A DNA stretch of 64,000 bases from Chamaelirium japonicum (GCA_947650365.1 OX393549.1:13447297-13511296), one strand, 5' to 3'; numbered from the stretch's first letter, positions 22,490 through 33,552 are shown. A program made the numbers and translations. Notes: generated by a model not told the origin, from the letters alone.

Positions 22490-23671
22490 TCGCTATGACC
22501 GGGACAAATAATGATTCATTTGTTCCAAGCCAATCACCTATTGTTGAGTCTCCACTACTCCGACACGATGATCCAGAAAACCCAAACAATGATATTCTTT
22601 CGGTAGTACGTGTCTATACTTAAAGTACTCAAACTCTTGTGGATGTCTTCATGCCAGAAACTACTACTGAAGATGCTTGCCAAAGCACTGATAAGGCCTT
22701 GGTGCTTGAAGAAACGTGCCTCGATCCAGAAATCCAACTCTAGAAATTTGGGAAGGTCCAGCCCCAACTTCGAGCCTATTCGGGTTCTCCAACAAGCCCT
22801 GCATCTCCAATGCAGGGGGCAAACATCCGTCATGATGCAGAGACAAGTCGTCACAACTATGTCTCTAACGATGACATCGAGGTTGTCGGCACGCAACATC
22901 GGGACGTCTTACGTCATCATCCTCCATCAGCCCTCCTGCTCCAAGCCATGCAAATGGACGAACACATAGCGTAAATCACTCAGCTAATAGAAGAGAAGGA
23001 CTATCACATCAATGCCTTGCTCCAAAGACTAAGCGCGAGGAATGCTTCAGTAGTTAATCGAGCTCTAACTTCTTCTGTAGCTCGTTTAGTGTAGTCTTCA
23101 ACATCTGCTCCAACAGAGATTATCCCGATGATTCCAGTGGCTACTCCAATGCCATCGACGACTCCCATTCCGATGGAGGTCATCTCTCCAGTATTAGTTC
23201 CAATGGCTATATAACCTCCAACAGCTACAATGATGACTGTCCAGCAAATACAATCATTGGTCACTGGCATGGTGCGCTTCCACGGTGGCAGTCTTCCTCT
23301 AATCACGGCAGCATACTCCAAGCCCTACACCTCAAGGATCCAGTAGCTGTGCTTTCTTACTGAGTTTCAGCCACCAAAGTTCCAGCACTTTGATGGAAAG
23401 GGCAATCCAAGGCAACACATCACCCACTTCGTCGAGACTTGCAACAATACCGATACCTATGACAATAAGATGATAAAGCAGTTCGTCTGTACCCTCAAAG
23501 GTAATACTTTCGACTGGTATATTGATCTTCTTCTAGGATCCATCGACAACTAGGACCAAATAGAGAGGGAGTTCCTCAACCTCTCTACAGTACCTGATGC
23601 ATAATCAGTATGGTGGAACTCATGGCCGTCAAGCAAAGAAATGATGAGCCAGTGATCAACTACATCGATCA
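22490..23671 (+). pseudogene. gypsy gag, N-terminal part
   Basis: It begins with a short open stretch (MTGTNNDSFVPSQSP) and decays through many stops. The gag domain appears at about 23360-23670 with PKFQHFDGKGNPRQH-like and ITHFVETCNN segments, then FVCTLKGNTFDWYIDL. It stops at a complete Cassandra insertion. The same reading frame resumes on the far side of that insertion. Confidence 0.7.
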
Positions 23672-24430
23672 TGTGACAACCAAGATCCAATAGGCCAATA
23701 GCCAAGAGCCAAGACTCCTGAGCCGGGAATGGCAAGATGGATGAGGTGAGGTGAGGTGAGGTGTACAAGGCCATGAGTTAGCCCCACATCGCCTGGAGAG
23801 AAGGAGATCCTGAGCTACTTATATAATTTCCCCTCCCAAACATAGAAGACACGTTTTAAAACCGTGCGCCGCTACGGATTTCGTAAGAACTCCGTAGTTA
23901 AGCGTGCTCGGGCGAGAGTAGTACTAGGATGGGTGACCACCCTGGGAAGTTCTCGTGCGGGCACGGGCAGAGCGGACAAAATCTTGTGTGTTTGGGGCGG
24001 ATGTTACAAAATGGTATCAGAGCTGGTTCTCCTCGAGTTGGGGGGGTCTAACCCTACACAAGGACGTGTAGCCCTAAGGGGGGTGGATTGTGACGACCAA
24101 GATCCAATAGGCCAATAGCCAAGAGCCAAGACTCCTGAGTCGGGAATGGCAAGATGGATGAGGTGAGGTGAGGTGAGGTGAGGCGTACAAGGCCATGAGT
24201 TAGCCCCACATCGCCTGGAGAGAAGGAGATCCTGAGCTACTTTTATAATTTCCCCTCCCAAACATAGAAGACGCGTTTTAAAACCGTGCACCGCTACGGA
24301 TTTCGTAAGAACTCCGTAGTTAAGCGTGCTCGGGCGAGAGTAGTACTAGGATGGGTGACCACCCTGGGAAGTTCTCGTGCGGGCACGGGCAGAGCGGACA
24401 AAATCTTGTGTGTTTGGGGCGGATGTTACA
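23672..24430 (+). mobile_element. Complete Cassandra TRIM with 5-bp target duplication
   Basis: LTRs are 23672-24008 (337 bp) and 24089-24430 (342 bp), starting tgtgac and ending gttaca. Between them is an 80-base interior with the primer site tggtatcagagc and a polypurine tract. The target duplication gatca flanks it perfectly (23667-23671 and 24431-24435). Each LTR contains a 5S rRNA-like domain (about 23866-23968 and 24288-24390) with the 5S internal control words agttaagcgtgctcgggcg and gtactaggatgggtgacc intact. The five-base length difference between LTRs is one extra gaggt unit. No protein is encoded; mobilisation must come from another element. Confidence 0.96.
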
Positions 24431-25149
24431 GATCATTGGAGGAACCTCATGCTAAACTTACAAGACCACTTATTTGAAGACTCAGCCATTGAGATATTCA
24501 CTTAGGGCATGAACTAGAGCTTGCTCTATATCCTCAAAGGGATCAAACCTCGATCCTTTACAAAACTGGTGACTCGGGCTCACGATATGGAACTCAGCCT
24601 AGCAAATCGTGGAGACTCAAAGAGGAAGAACTTCCTGAAGGTAAAGAAGTAGGACAAGCCGGTGGTGCCCAAACTTAAGCAAGTCAATATTGTCGATGTC
24701 GCTTTAACTTCTAAGTCACTCAAGATTAGTGGCAAGCCAGACAAAGACAAGGCCATCACAATGCCTCTACAGCCTCAAAGGGCACCCAAAATGACTCTTA
24801 AGGAGCTTGAAGCAAAGGACTATCCCTTCCCGGAGTTGGAAGTCTCCTCTATATTCGATCAGCTGCTGCAGGAGAAGATGATTGAACTTCTTCCATCAAA
24901 GAGACTAGAGAAAATGCATCTTATCGATGATCCGCTCTTCTGCAAGTACCATTGGGTGTCAGCCATCCCATTGAGAAGTGCTTCATCTTCAAAGAGAGAA
25001 TTATGGCAATTACAAAGCAAGGGAAGATCGAGATAGACTCTAGTGATATCGGTACAACAAACATGACATCAATCATCTTCGATTCTTTCCCGCTAGTACT
25101 CATCGCTGCGCAACGGAGGACACCCAAATTATGCATCAACCGTTAAAGG
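24431..25149 (+). pseudogene. gypsy gag, C-terminal part
   Basis: It continues the gag frame after the Cassandra insertion: WRNLMLNLQDHLFEDSAIEI, then ILKGIKPRSFTKLVTRAHDM. The final zinc-binding segment is CKYH, then SHPIEKCFIFKERIM and AITKQGKIEID. Several stops occur. Gag packages element RNA. The sequence is cut at 25149 by a second insertion (25150-26093). Confidence 0.75.
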
Positions 25150-26093
25150 TGTGGGTGTAAAATCTAGCTAAAGCCTGACTGTGGGACCCACAGCCTTGCC
25201 TGGGGTTAACGAAGACAACAATGGAACTCACAGCCCTTCTTGCGGCCCACAAAAATGACTGTGGGGTCCACAGCCCTGTTTGGGGCTTACAAAGATGACA
25301 GTGGGGCCCACAGTCCTGTTTGGGGCCCATGAAGATTACCATGGGGCCTATAGCCCTGCCTGTAGCCCACAAAGATGACCGTGGGGCCCACAGCCTTGCC
25401 TATGGCCCACCAAGATGATAGTATGACCCGCAACCCTGCCTGGGGCCCATGAAAACTACCCGGGGTCTGGTAAATGTCCCTCGATAATTATCCAAACCCT
25501 GGGTGTTCTTAGGAATATCCCTAGAATATTTCCCAGAATATTCTTTTGATATTTTCAAACCTCTATATATAGCCAACCCTGTAAAGAATCTGGATTGGAA
25601 TTCATTATTCGATATCTCACTTTCTGTTTTCCAGAGCTCTTTGAGCCTTCTGGTCTTTAGAGTTTCAAAACTTCTCCACCATTTATCTACTTGTAACAAG
25701 CACTCCTCGGCCTGTCGAGAGTAGCTTTATATTTTCAGAGATAGTGGATTCAAAGGTTACGTCATACCGCATGGAGACGTAGGCTATGGCTGAACTTCGT
25801 TACCATATCTTGTGTCAACCCTCTCTCTCTCCCTTTATCCTTCTGTGTATCTCTCTCTGTTGCAACAACATCTGTGTGACAACTAGCCATATGACAGCTC
25901 GACAACCAAATTATTGCCATTACTCCGAACCCTTCTTATTATTATCAAAACAACGCTAGTGCGATAGTGTGACAGCTCAGTGTTTCAGCACGTGACCGTT
26001 TAGCGCCCTATAGTGTGCCACACCTCGAAGGGTCAAACCTTCAATCGACTGTTGGCGGGGGGTTACGTACGACGGCTAAAATCCTCCCCCACA
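25150..26093 (+). mobile_element. Probable solo LTR inserted in the gypsy gag-pro region
   Basis: It begins TGTGGG and ends CCCACA. It is flanked by aaagg (25145-25149) and by aaagg at 26095-26099 with one extra A, a likely homopolymer slip in a 5-bp target duplication. Inside are seven copies of a 40-bp repeat (about 25175-25440, unit like ggggcccacagccctgcctg) and a candidate TATA box (ctatatatagcc, near 25562). There is no coding sequence and no second LTR, consistent with LTR-LTR recombination. Confidence 0.6.
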
Positions 26094-27019
26094 AAAAGGC
26101 CGATCGTGAAGCCGGCTCCACAGCATAAACCGTTGGTTCCAAGACGATGATGACATAATCATGTGCTAGCCAAGAATAAAGCACCATCACCTGGGGGCAA
26201 CTATTGCTCATGTCAGCATCTCTCCCGAGTGAAGCTATATCTCAATGTGCCCTCCAAGAAAGGTATGAGCAAGGAGATCCAGAAGTCGGTTTGTTCGGTC
26301 AGCCCTCGGGCAAGTTTGACTACTACATTTTCTACTCCTAGCCCCCCTCAATCCCAATGGAGGAGGTCAAGCCAACTGGATGGGATCGAAAAATGAGCCA
26401 ATGGAGCCTTCGGAAGAGTAAAACACTCTAGGTGAAGAAGATCCTACAATCATAGCTTCAAGTCCTCCCCTCGGAGATGAAGAGCTTACCGATAAAGTTG
26501 TGATGGTCGTGATACCTCGAAGGTGATGAACTCGATGATCAAACTGTCGCAAGCAAGATCGAGTGACAAGAAAGCTCCCTGAGCGAAGAACCTACAATAA
26601 GAAAAACAAAGCTTCAAGAAGAAAGGCGTTCAAAGTGCCGCCAGCAAGTTCAGACGATCTTCTCCAGCAAATTCTTCTAGAGCCAACAACAACGTTGTAG
26701 GAGTTCTTTCCTAGTCGCTTTCTCCAAGCCGATCAATACCATAAAGTCTCATGCTGCATAGTAGAGGTACACGAGATATCGCACGAGGAAGATGAAGATG
26801 AGTCCTTCAAAGAAAGCGGCTCCGATGACAACAAAGACGGCTTCAACAAAGAGGGCGCGACATCCCACGATGAGGTAATCTTGCACCTACCGCTTGTAGA
26901 AGTGTTGCACCTCTAAGAAAAGGCTCGCCTAGCAATGACTAGGGCCTTGACCAACCTGGATACCTACAAAAAGAAGGCAAAGGTTGGGGAGAGAGGAAAA
27001 GCTTCTGCCTCCTGCGATG
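26094..27019 (+). pseudogene. gypsy gag-pro linker, heavily decayed
   Basis: This lies between the solo LTR and the protease of the same gypsy element. Only charged, Ser-rich fragments are visible (for example LYLNVPSKKGMSKEIQ near 26230). No domain is recognised. It is assigned to the element by position. Confidence 0.45.
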
Positions 27020-28570
27020 CTACGATAACATTCTCGGATGAAGATCTGCAACTTAGAGTGCGATTGCATAACCATCTTGTCTATATTTTAGGATACATCA
27101 AGTAGAAGCTGGTGAATTGAATCCTACTAGATTATGGCTCTACTATCAACATCATGCCCATCCAAACAATGGGGCAACTCGGCATTACCACTGACCAGCT
27201 CTCACAAAGCCAGCTGGTCATCCAAGGGTTCAACAAAAGCAGATAATCGAGTATCGGCATCATTCGTCTGAAGCTCTCCATCAGCCAGCTTGACACGACA
27301 GCCCTCTTCCATGTCATCGACTGCCAGAAATCGTGTAACGACCAAGATATAACCAATAGCCAAGAGCTTGACTCTTAAGGCTGAGATGCCAAGATGAATA
27401 AGGTGAGGTGAGGTGAGGTGTACAAGGCCACGAGTTAGCCCCACATCGCTTGGAGAGAAGGAGATCCTGAGCTACTTATATAATTTCCCTTCCTAAACAT
27501 AGAAGACGCGTTTTAAAACCGTGTGCCACTACGGATTTCGTAAGAACTCTGTAGTTAAGCATGCTCGGGCGAGAGCAGTACTAGGATGGGTGACCTCCCT
27601 GGAAAGTTCTCGTGCGGGCACGGGCAAAGCGGACAATACCTTGTGTGTTTGGGGTGGATGTTACAAAATGATATCAGAGTCATTCTCCTCGGGATAGGGA
27701 GGTCTAACCCTATACAAGGATATGTAGCCCTAAGGGGGGTTGATTGTAACGACCAAGATACAAGAGCCAAGACTCCTAAGGCTGGGATGCTAAGATGGAT
27801 GAGGTGAGGTGAGGTGTACAAGGCCACGAGTTAGCCCCACATCACTTGGAGAGAAGAAGATCATAAGCTACTTATATAATTTTCCTTCCCAAACATAGAA
27901 GATGCGTTTTAAAACCGTGTGCCGCTACGGATTTCGTAAGAACTCCATAGTTAAGCATGCTCGGGCAAGAGCAGTACTAGGATGGGTGACTTCCCTGGGA
28001 AATTTTTGTACCGGCATGGGCAAAGCGGACAATATCTTGTGTGTTTGGGGTGGATATTATAAAATGGTATCAGAGCCGGTTCTCCTCGGGATAGGGGGGT
28101 CTAACCCTACACAAGGATGTGTAGCCCTAAAGGGGGTGGATTGTAACGACCAAGATTCAATAGCCAAGAGCCAAGACTCCTAAGGCTGGGATGCCAAGAT
28201 GGATGAGGTGAGGTGAGGTGTACAAGGCCACGAGTTAGCCCCATATCGCTTGGAGAGAAGGAGATCCTGAACTACTTATATAATTTCTCCTCCCAAACAT
28301 AGAAGACGCGTTTTAAAATCGTGCGCCACTACGGATTTTGTAATAACTCCCTAGTAAAGCGTGCTCGGGCGAGAGCAGTACTAGGATGGGTGACCTCCTT
28401 GAGAAGTTCTCGTGTGGGCACGGGCAAAGCGGACAATACCTTGTGTGTTTGGGGAGGATGTTATAAATCGTATCGCCTCTTGTTGGAAATATATTGGATA
28501 CACAAAAATGGCATTGTGGTGTCCACCTAACACTAGTGTCTCAAATAATACAAGGAAAACATGGAGAATT
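27020..28570 (+). pseudogene. gypsy protease, split by a Cassandra insertion
   Basis: The 5' part (about 27020-27333) encodes TITFSDEDLQL, ILLDYGSTINIMPIQTMGQL and QLVIQGFNKS, a retropepsin domain. The active-site motif is DYG, so the catalytic Asp remains but the usual Ser is Tyr. The 3' part resumes at 28466 with YRLLLEIYWIHKNGIVVST, the conserved segment that normally follows FHVID in these proteases. The three-LTR Cassandra at 27334-28465 separates the halves exactly. Additional stops show the gene was also mutated. Confidence 0.75.
27334..28465 (+). mobile_element. Three-LTR (tandem) Cassandra with target duplication
   Basis: LTRs are at 27334-27665, 27745-28061 and 28142-28465, separated by two interiors (27666-27744 and 28062-28141). 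Each interior has a primer site (tgatatcagag or tggtatcagag) and a polypurine tract. The whole block is flanked by one perfect 5-bp duplication, aatcg (27329-27333 and 28466-28470), so it behaves as a single insertion. 5S-like domains lie at about 27521-27622, 27918-28022 and 28318-28424 and are more diverged than in the copy at 23672-24430. The gypsy protease frame is continuous across the outer junctions. Confidence 0.93.
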
Positions 28571-29737
28571 GCATCGTCGCCGACGACAAGCCATTTTATA
28601 AGATCGAAGCATACCTTGCTGACATTAGTTCTACCTGCAAAAACTCCTCGATCTCAGAAATCCAAAGTGGTGAAGCAGGACGAAACCCCTCCACCTGCAA
28701 ATCCAGGGCCATCTTTTCCCAAGGCGGTGCACAAAGTTAAAGAAGCGTTGATGCCAAGACGAAAGGTGTGCATCAGCTTTAAGCAAACTCTACACCACAC
28801 ACTTTGTTGCCCATTCGAACTGTACCAGTTCTACACCTTATGCCTCAGTGGCTTCGCAAATTCGGACAATCGCCTCTTGCTTCGGCAAAAAAGTTGGTCC
28901 CGCCATTGTCGGAGGCCAACGTCATCACCCTACAAGAGATGATGTTGCCGCTACCTGGTCTGATGCACACCTAGAGTCCGACTGGACTTGCCGATTCCAT
29001 CGACTCAGTCAACTCGTGTTCAAGCCGAAAGGGAGTTAGGGGCAAAACGTTGTTAATCTGCTGTTCAAAACTGACTATAACGAAGATAGCGCTGTGCATA
29101 TGGGCACACTTCCTCTAGCTGCAATACCATACGGGATTACCAAGACTCAAGCTCATCTCCTCCTAAGCAGCAAGCAAATTATCCCGAATCGATGAGGTAT
29201 CGACTCCAGTCAAACTACGGTGTTCGTCAAGATTGTTGCTGAGAAGACCTTCGCCTCTAACTACATTAAGGTGAAGATGGTAGGTAGAACAGAAGAAGAA
29301 TCAACAGTCTCTTACGTACGCTCTACCTATGATGTTCGTCCAAGCACCAAGTCTGTCAAAAGAAGACAGCGTCGAGCTCGACATTGGGCCATATTCCAAA
29401 AGCAGAAGAAAAGCACTCAAAACCAGTCAAATTCAAAGTCTACAATAGTGTTCGAAAGACTCGGGCCAATCAAGCAAGCAAAACGAAAGTCGGTATTCGA
29501 CCGTTTTTAGAGACACCGACTGCTAAGCAAGGGAATGACGTTTTGATTCCCACCCGCCAGCCCAAGTCAATCAGGTCGGCACAAGCACTTGATGAAGTCC
29601 TCATCGGAAGAACCCTGGTGTCAATCAACCATATCTCTGTCATTGCAGCTGCGGACGGTGATTCTTCTACTTCGGACGATGAGTTACCAGACGTCCTGAT
29701 AGTCCTCGAAGAAGAGGGGTAATCCACTATCGACAAC
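28571..29737 (+). pseudogene. gypsy pro-RT linker, decayed
   Basis: Continuation of the gypsy polyprotein between protease and RT. Fragments include FGKKVGPAIVGGQRHHPTRD, and around 29480-29560 FDRLGPIKQAKRKSV-type and PTAKQGNDVLIPTRQPK, which fit the linker of these elements. No catalytic domain is present. Stops and frameshifts occur throughout. Confidence 0.5.
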
Positions 29738-30955
29738 TTGAAGGAAATCAATGTGGGCACGCAGGAGGAGCCTCGACCTACGTTCATCAACATGCTCCTG
29801 ACCCCTGAAGAAGAAGCTGCATACGTCAAGCTACTCCAAGAATACAGAGATGTTTTTGCATGGTCCTATAAGGAGAAGTCGGGTCTCGATCCTAAAATCG
29901 CAATACACCAGCTCGCTGTCAAACACGATGCTAGTGCTATCAAGCAAGGCCAAAGACGTTACCGTCCAGAGTTAGTGCCCTAGATAGAAGGCGATGTCAA
30001 CAAGCTCATCAAAGCTGGCTTCATCCGAGAAGTTAAATATCAATGTGCATCTCCAGTATTGTTCTAGTTAAGAAGAAGAATAACTAAATTAAGATATGCA
30101 TGGATCTCAGAGACCTGAACAATGATTGCCCCAAAGATGACTTCCCGTTGCCAATCACGGAGCTGATGGTGGATGCAACGATGGGCCACAAAGCGCTAAC
30201 CTTTATGGACGGATCTTCAATCTACAACCAAATCCGGATAGCACCCAAAGACGAGGAGCTCACAGTGTTTCACACACCAAAGGGGATTTACTGTTATAAA
30301 GTTATACCCTTCAGATTGAAGAATGCAGGAGCCACCTATCACTGAGCCATGCAAAGAATATTTGACGATATTCTTTATCAAAACGTGGAGTACTACGTCG
30401 ACGATCTCATGGTGAAGTCCAAGCAAAAGTCTACACATCTTCAAGATCTCGATCTTATCTTCAAATGGCTTTAGAGATACCAACTCTGCATGAATCCACT
30501 CAAGTGCGCATTTGGAGTCACCTCGAGCAAATTCCTTAGCTTTGTGGTATGATATCGAGGCATCGAGATAGATCAATCCAAAATTGATGTTATCTTCAAC
30601 ATGCCCGTGTCGAAGACAATGCGAGATCTCAAAAGTCTTTTAGGACACTTGGCATATATCATAAGTTTCATTGCCAACTAAGCTAGAAAGTGTCATCCCT
30701 TCAGTCACCTCATGAAAAAAGGAGTGTCATTCAAATAGGATGAAGCTTGTCAAGATGCCCTCTAAAGAATCGGAGACTATTTGCTCAAGCGTTCAGTCCT
30801 ATCAACATGCACCAGTCCCAGGAAAGCCACTGATCCTCTATATTAGCTCCCAGGAGCAATCCTTGGGAGCACTTATGGCTCAAGACAACGAGCAAGGTAA
30901 GGAGACAACGTACTACTACTTGAGTCGCACCCTCGCCGTCGTTGCTCGTGAAGGA
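29738..30955 (+). pseudogene. gypsy reverse transcriptase and start of RNase H
   Basis: RT would copy element RNA into DNA. Visible in order: NMLLTPEEEAAYVKLLQEYRD and VFAWSYKEKSGLDP; MDLRDLNNDCPKDDFPLP; FMDGSSIYNQIRIAPKDEE; KGIYCYKVIPFRLKNAGATY; the active-site YVDD (30394-30405); LLGHLAYIISFIAN; and the RNase H start LYISSQEQSLGALMAQDNEQ. Internal stops occur at several places and a frameshift precedes the RNase H part. Similarity stops abruptly near 30955 at GC-rich unrelated sequence, so the rest of RNase H, the integrase and the 3' LTR are missing. Confidence 0.88.
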
Positions 30956-31341
30956 AAGCCATTCTCGCCGATTGCGCAGCCCACTGCCACACCACTACGT
31001 GTGCACAGGTGCTGCCACCGACCGTGCAACCCACCGCCGGTTCGTGCGCGCAGTCCACCGCCGGTCGTGCGTGCAGGCGCCTTTGCCGGTTCTGTCGTCG
31101 GTGTACGCAGGAAACGCTGCCAGCTGTTTCGCCTGGGGTCGGGGCCGCTACAGTAGAGTTCGGGATTTCGTCAGGGTTAGCGGTCAAGCTGCGAGGCTGG
31201 GTCTCATAGCCTAGAGCGACCGGTTCTGTTGGTGGTCGGTCGTCCGCCGATATGGCTCGTGTGGAACGACGGAGGAGGGATCTCGAGATGTACCTGGCGC
31301 GATGGTTCGTTTGGCTGTCGCAACGAGATTGCGAGGGTTGG

Positions 31342-31410
<69 letters not shown>

Positions 31411-31704
31411 CCCCCCCCCTCTGATCTCTCTTGCGGTGTGTGATCGGCCCGGGCACGACGAGGTCGTGCTGATAACGTGTTGCAAGGTGGAGGGATGAAG
31501 ATACCGAAAAACTGTGCCCCCATCCTTAGGGTCATATATTATTTAAAGGGTGAATAAATTTAGGGCCCAAGCAACCATGAGATTATTCTGGGAGGGGATC
31601 GGACGGTGGACATCTACATGTTAAAACCGATCTCATAACATATTAATAATTATAATATATTATAGAATAAATATAATTTTTTAGGACAAACTAATGGTGA
31701 GGAC
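30956..31704. other. GC-rich unidentified sequence with CT/C microsatellite
   Basis: It abuts the truncated RNase H. The first 200 bases are GC-rich with repeated ccgccggt and tgcgtgcag words. A (CT)n tract at 31345-31408 runs into a C run (to 31418). Downstream the phrase gtgctgataacgtgttg resembles ends of plant LTRs, but no LTR could be delimited. No gene is supported on either strand; open frames through the CT tract are compositional. Confidence 0.4.
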
Positions 31705-32316
31705 TAGGACTGTCAATTGGGCTGGGCTAGCCTGAAACCTGATTGTTCGGCCCTAAAAAATTTGGGCCAAGCTTTTGTGTGAGTTTGGGTTGGGCTGAGC
31801 TTGAACATGATTTCAAACCCAAACTTGAGTTCGGGCTGTTTAAGCTTGGCCCAGTTTAGGATCGAATTCGAAATAGTAAATGTGTATTAGTTTATTGAAC
31901 TATCCCCACTCGATTTATTTTACATATTTAGGAGATAAAGTTATGCGCAAGTTGTTTTTTTTACTGAGAGTTGCTATTGTTTAAAATCTCAAAGCTTTTG
32001 TTGCTCTATATATGCCTACGATTTTAGGTATGTTGCCCATACAAAGATTCTAGGTTTTAGTGAAATTTTTAGATGTATTGTTACTTATAAATTGTAGAAG
32101 CATGATGAATGTTTTTTCATGAGTTTTAATTCTTTCACAATACTCTTATTTGGCCGGTCCGAGCACAGCCCAAAATCCGAGAAGTCAAAAGGGTTGAATT
32201 TGTGGTGAACACAATGATAAAGCTTTGGGCTGAGTTTAGACTTAGGAGGACCACCTAGAGTTTGGACCAGGTGGACAGACCTTGACCGACCCAGCCCAGC
32301 CCGATTGACAAGCCTA
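31705..32316. mobile_element. hAT-like MITE (612 bp), unit A
   Basis: Ends are TAGGACTGTCAATTGGGCTG and the reverse complement of TAGGCTTGTCAATCGGGCTG. A perfect 8-bp target duplication, gtgaggac, lies at 31697-31704 and 32317-32324. The interior is AT-rich with aagcttggccca-type subterminal words and no coding sequence. Confidence 0.9.
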
Positions 32317-32354
32317 GTGAGGACCATCTTACTTTCAAAACTACAATATAAGAC

Positions 32355-32612
32355 AAGAGGGGCACTTGCGAGGATGTGATCTCTCACTCCAAGTCACTGA
32401 TTCACATGTGGGCTTGTAATTTGAGGCCGGGGGTGAGAGATCAAATTCTCGAACTTTGTAACTAGGTTGTGTATCGGGGCGGGTTTTCCTCTCTAAGCCC
32501 CCCCTTCTTCTATCCCTTTTCCTCCCTGTATTTTTCCATTTTTTAATCCACTGGTAGGGGTCTAGGCCGAAACCCCCCCTCATTCTCTGAGAGGGACTTC
32601 TCAAAAAAAAAA
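32355..32612 (+). mobile_element. 5'-truncated LINE tail or SINE with 12-bp target duplication, unit A
   Basis: A 258-base insertion ends in cttctcaaaaaaaaaaa and is flanked by acaatataagac at 32343-32354 and 32613-32624. The poly-A end and long target duplication are hallmarks of target-primed retrotransposition. Its 3' end resembles the LINE tail near 39860-39900 (C-rich stretch, gagaggg/ggagggg, ttctca, A-run). No tRNA-type promoter boxes were seen, so a LINE tail is preferred. Confidence 0.8.
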
Positions 32613-32813
32613 ACAATATAAGACCCATTTAAAAATTATATACGCAATTCGACCAAAATGATACACTCAAAATCGATTTACTATTTATCCAAAATAGTCT
32701 TTATAAACAATTGACAACATCTGATGTAGTCATGCCACCGTGAACTATAGGGTAACTCCTAATTTAATGGCAGCCACGGGCCCACTTCTTATTTAATGGA
32801 AAATGTACGTTAC

Positions 32814-33552
32814 TTGGCCAACTAGTTTTCCAACTTTTTAGGCCAACTTTTATCACAACCGTTTGTTGTACATGTGACCGACGAGTGATTGCGATCAGCC
32901 ACAAACAACAAGTAAAGAGTTGCCCAAACCAACGACACAAATAGCAAAATACATGAAAGATGCGAGATAATTGAACAAGAAGAGAGAAGAAAACATGCAC
33001 CACAAAGAATACCAGAGATTTTAGATGGTTCGGCAATCTTGCCTACGTCCACCGGCGTTACCAAGAGAAAGATCCACTATCAATCGAATAAGAGCGCACA
33101 ACGGTTCCTCGAACCCTCCAATGAGAACCCCCAAAGACGGCTCTCCAATCTCTTATCCCAAATAAAATAATATTCTCCCCTTCAAAAAACTCTAAATCTA
33201 TTGCTTTATATACTAGGAATATATCCCCATACAATCCCACAACCAAAAACCTATCCAACGGTCCAAACAAACCCAAAAAACTAATAAAAACCCGTGAAGA
33301 AAATCATTATACGTAGGTTGGTACTGAGGACGCCAATTGAAAAAACCGATGAGTGATTTCGCCTTGGGCGCCCCAAGGGTGCCGACTCTCGGTTTGCCGC
33401 CCTGGGTTCCCAAGGGCACTCCTAAGGGCGCCAATTGCTCATGTTTTTGCCGGGTTTTGGTGCGGGTCTCAGGTCTCCGTCTTCAACTTCGGATCTCTCT
33501 CCAACATTGATTTGGACGTTGGCCAAAAAAAGTTGGAAAACCAGTTGGTCAA
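32814..33552. mobile_element. Element bounded by 34-bp inverted repeats, unit A
   Basis: Left repeat 32814-32847 (ttggccaactagttttccaa, then cttttt and ggccaac) pairs with 33518-33552 with only a few mismatches. The interior (about 670 bases) includes a segment (gatggttcggcaatcttgcc, near 33027) that resembles sequences common in plant LTRs. No clear target duplication was found. It may be a TIR transposon carrying older LTR sequence. Confidence 0.55.

Noticed and set aside
23866..28424. 5S rRNA genes (tandem array)
   Set aside because: The 5S-like stretches lie within LTRs bounded by tgt...aca, next to primer sites and polypurine tracts, and have altered 5' and 3' ends. They are Cassandra LTR domains, not ribosomal genes.
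31470..31500. LTR boundary at gctgataacgtgttg
   Set aside because: The phrase resembles plant LTR ends, but no paired LTR, primer site or target duplication could be found.
30873..31535. Arg/Glu-rich minus-strand ORF of 220 codons (and its copy at 35314-35664)
   Set aside because: Its core is the CT microsatellite read as (RE)n, and the rest overlaps RNase H remnant and GC-rich sequence with no domain.
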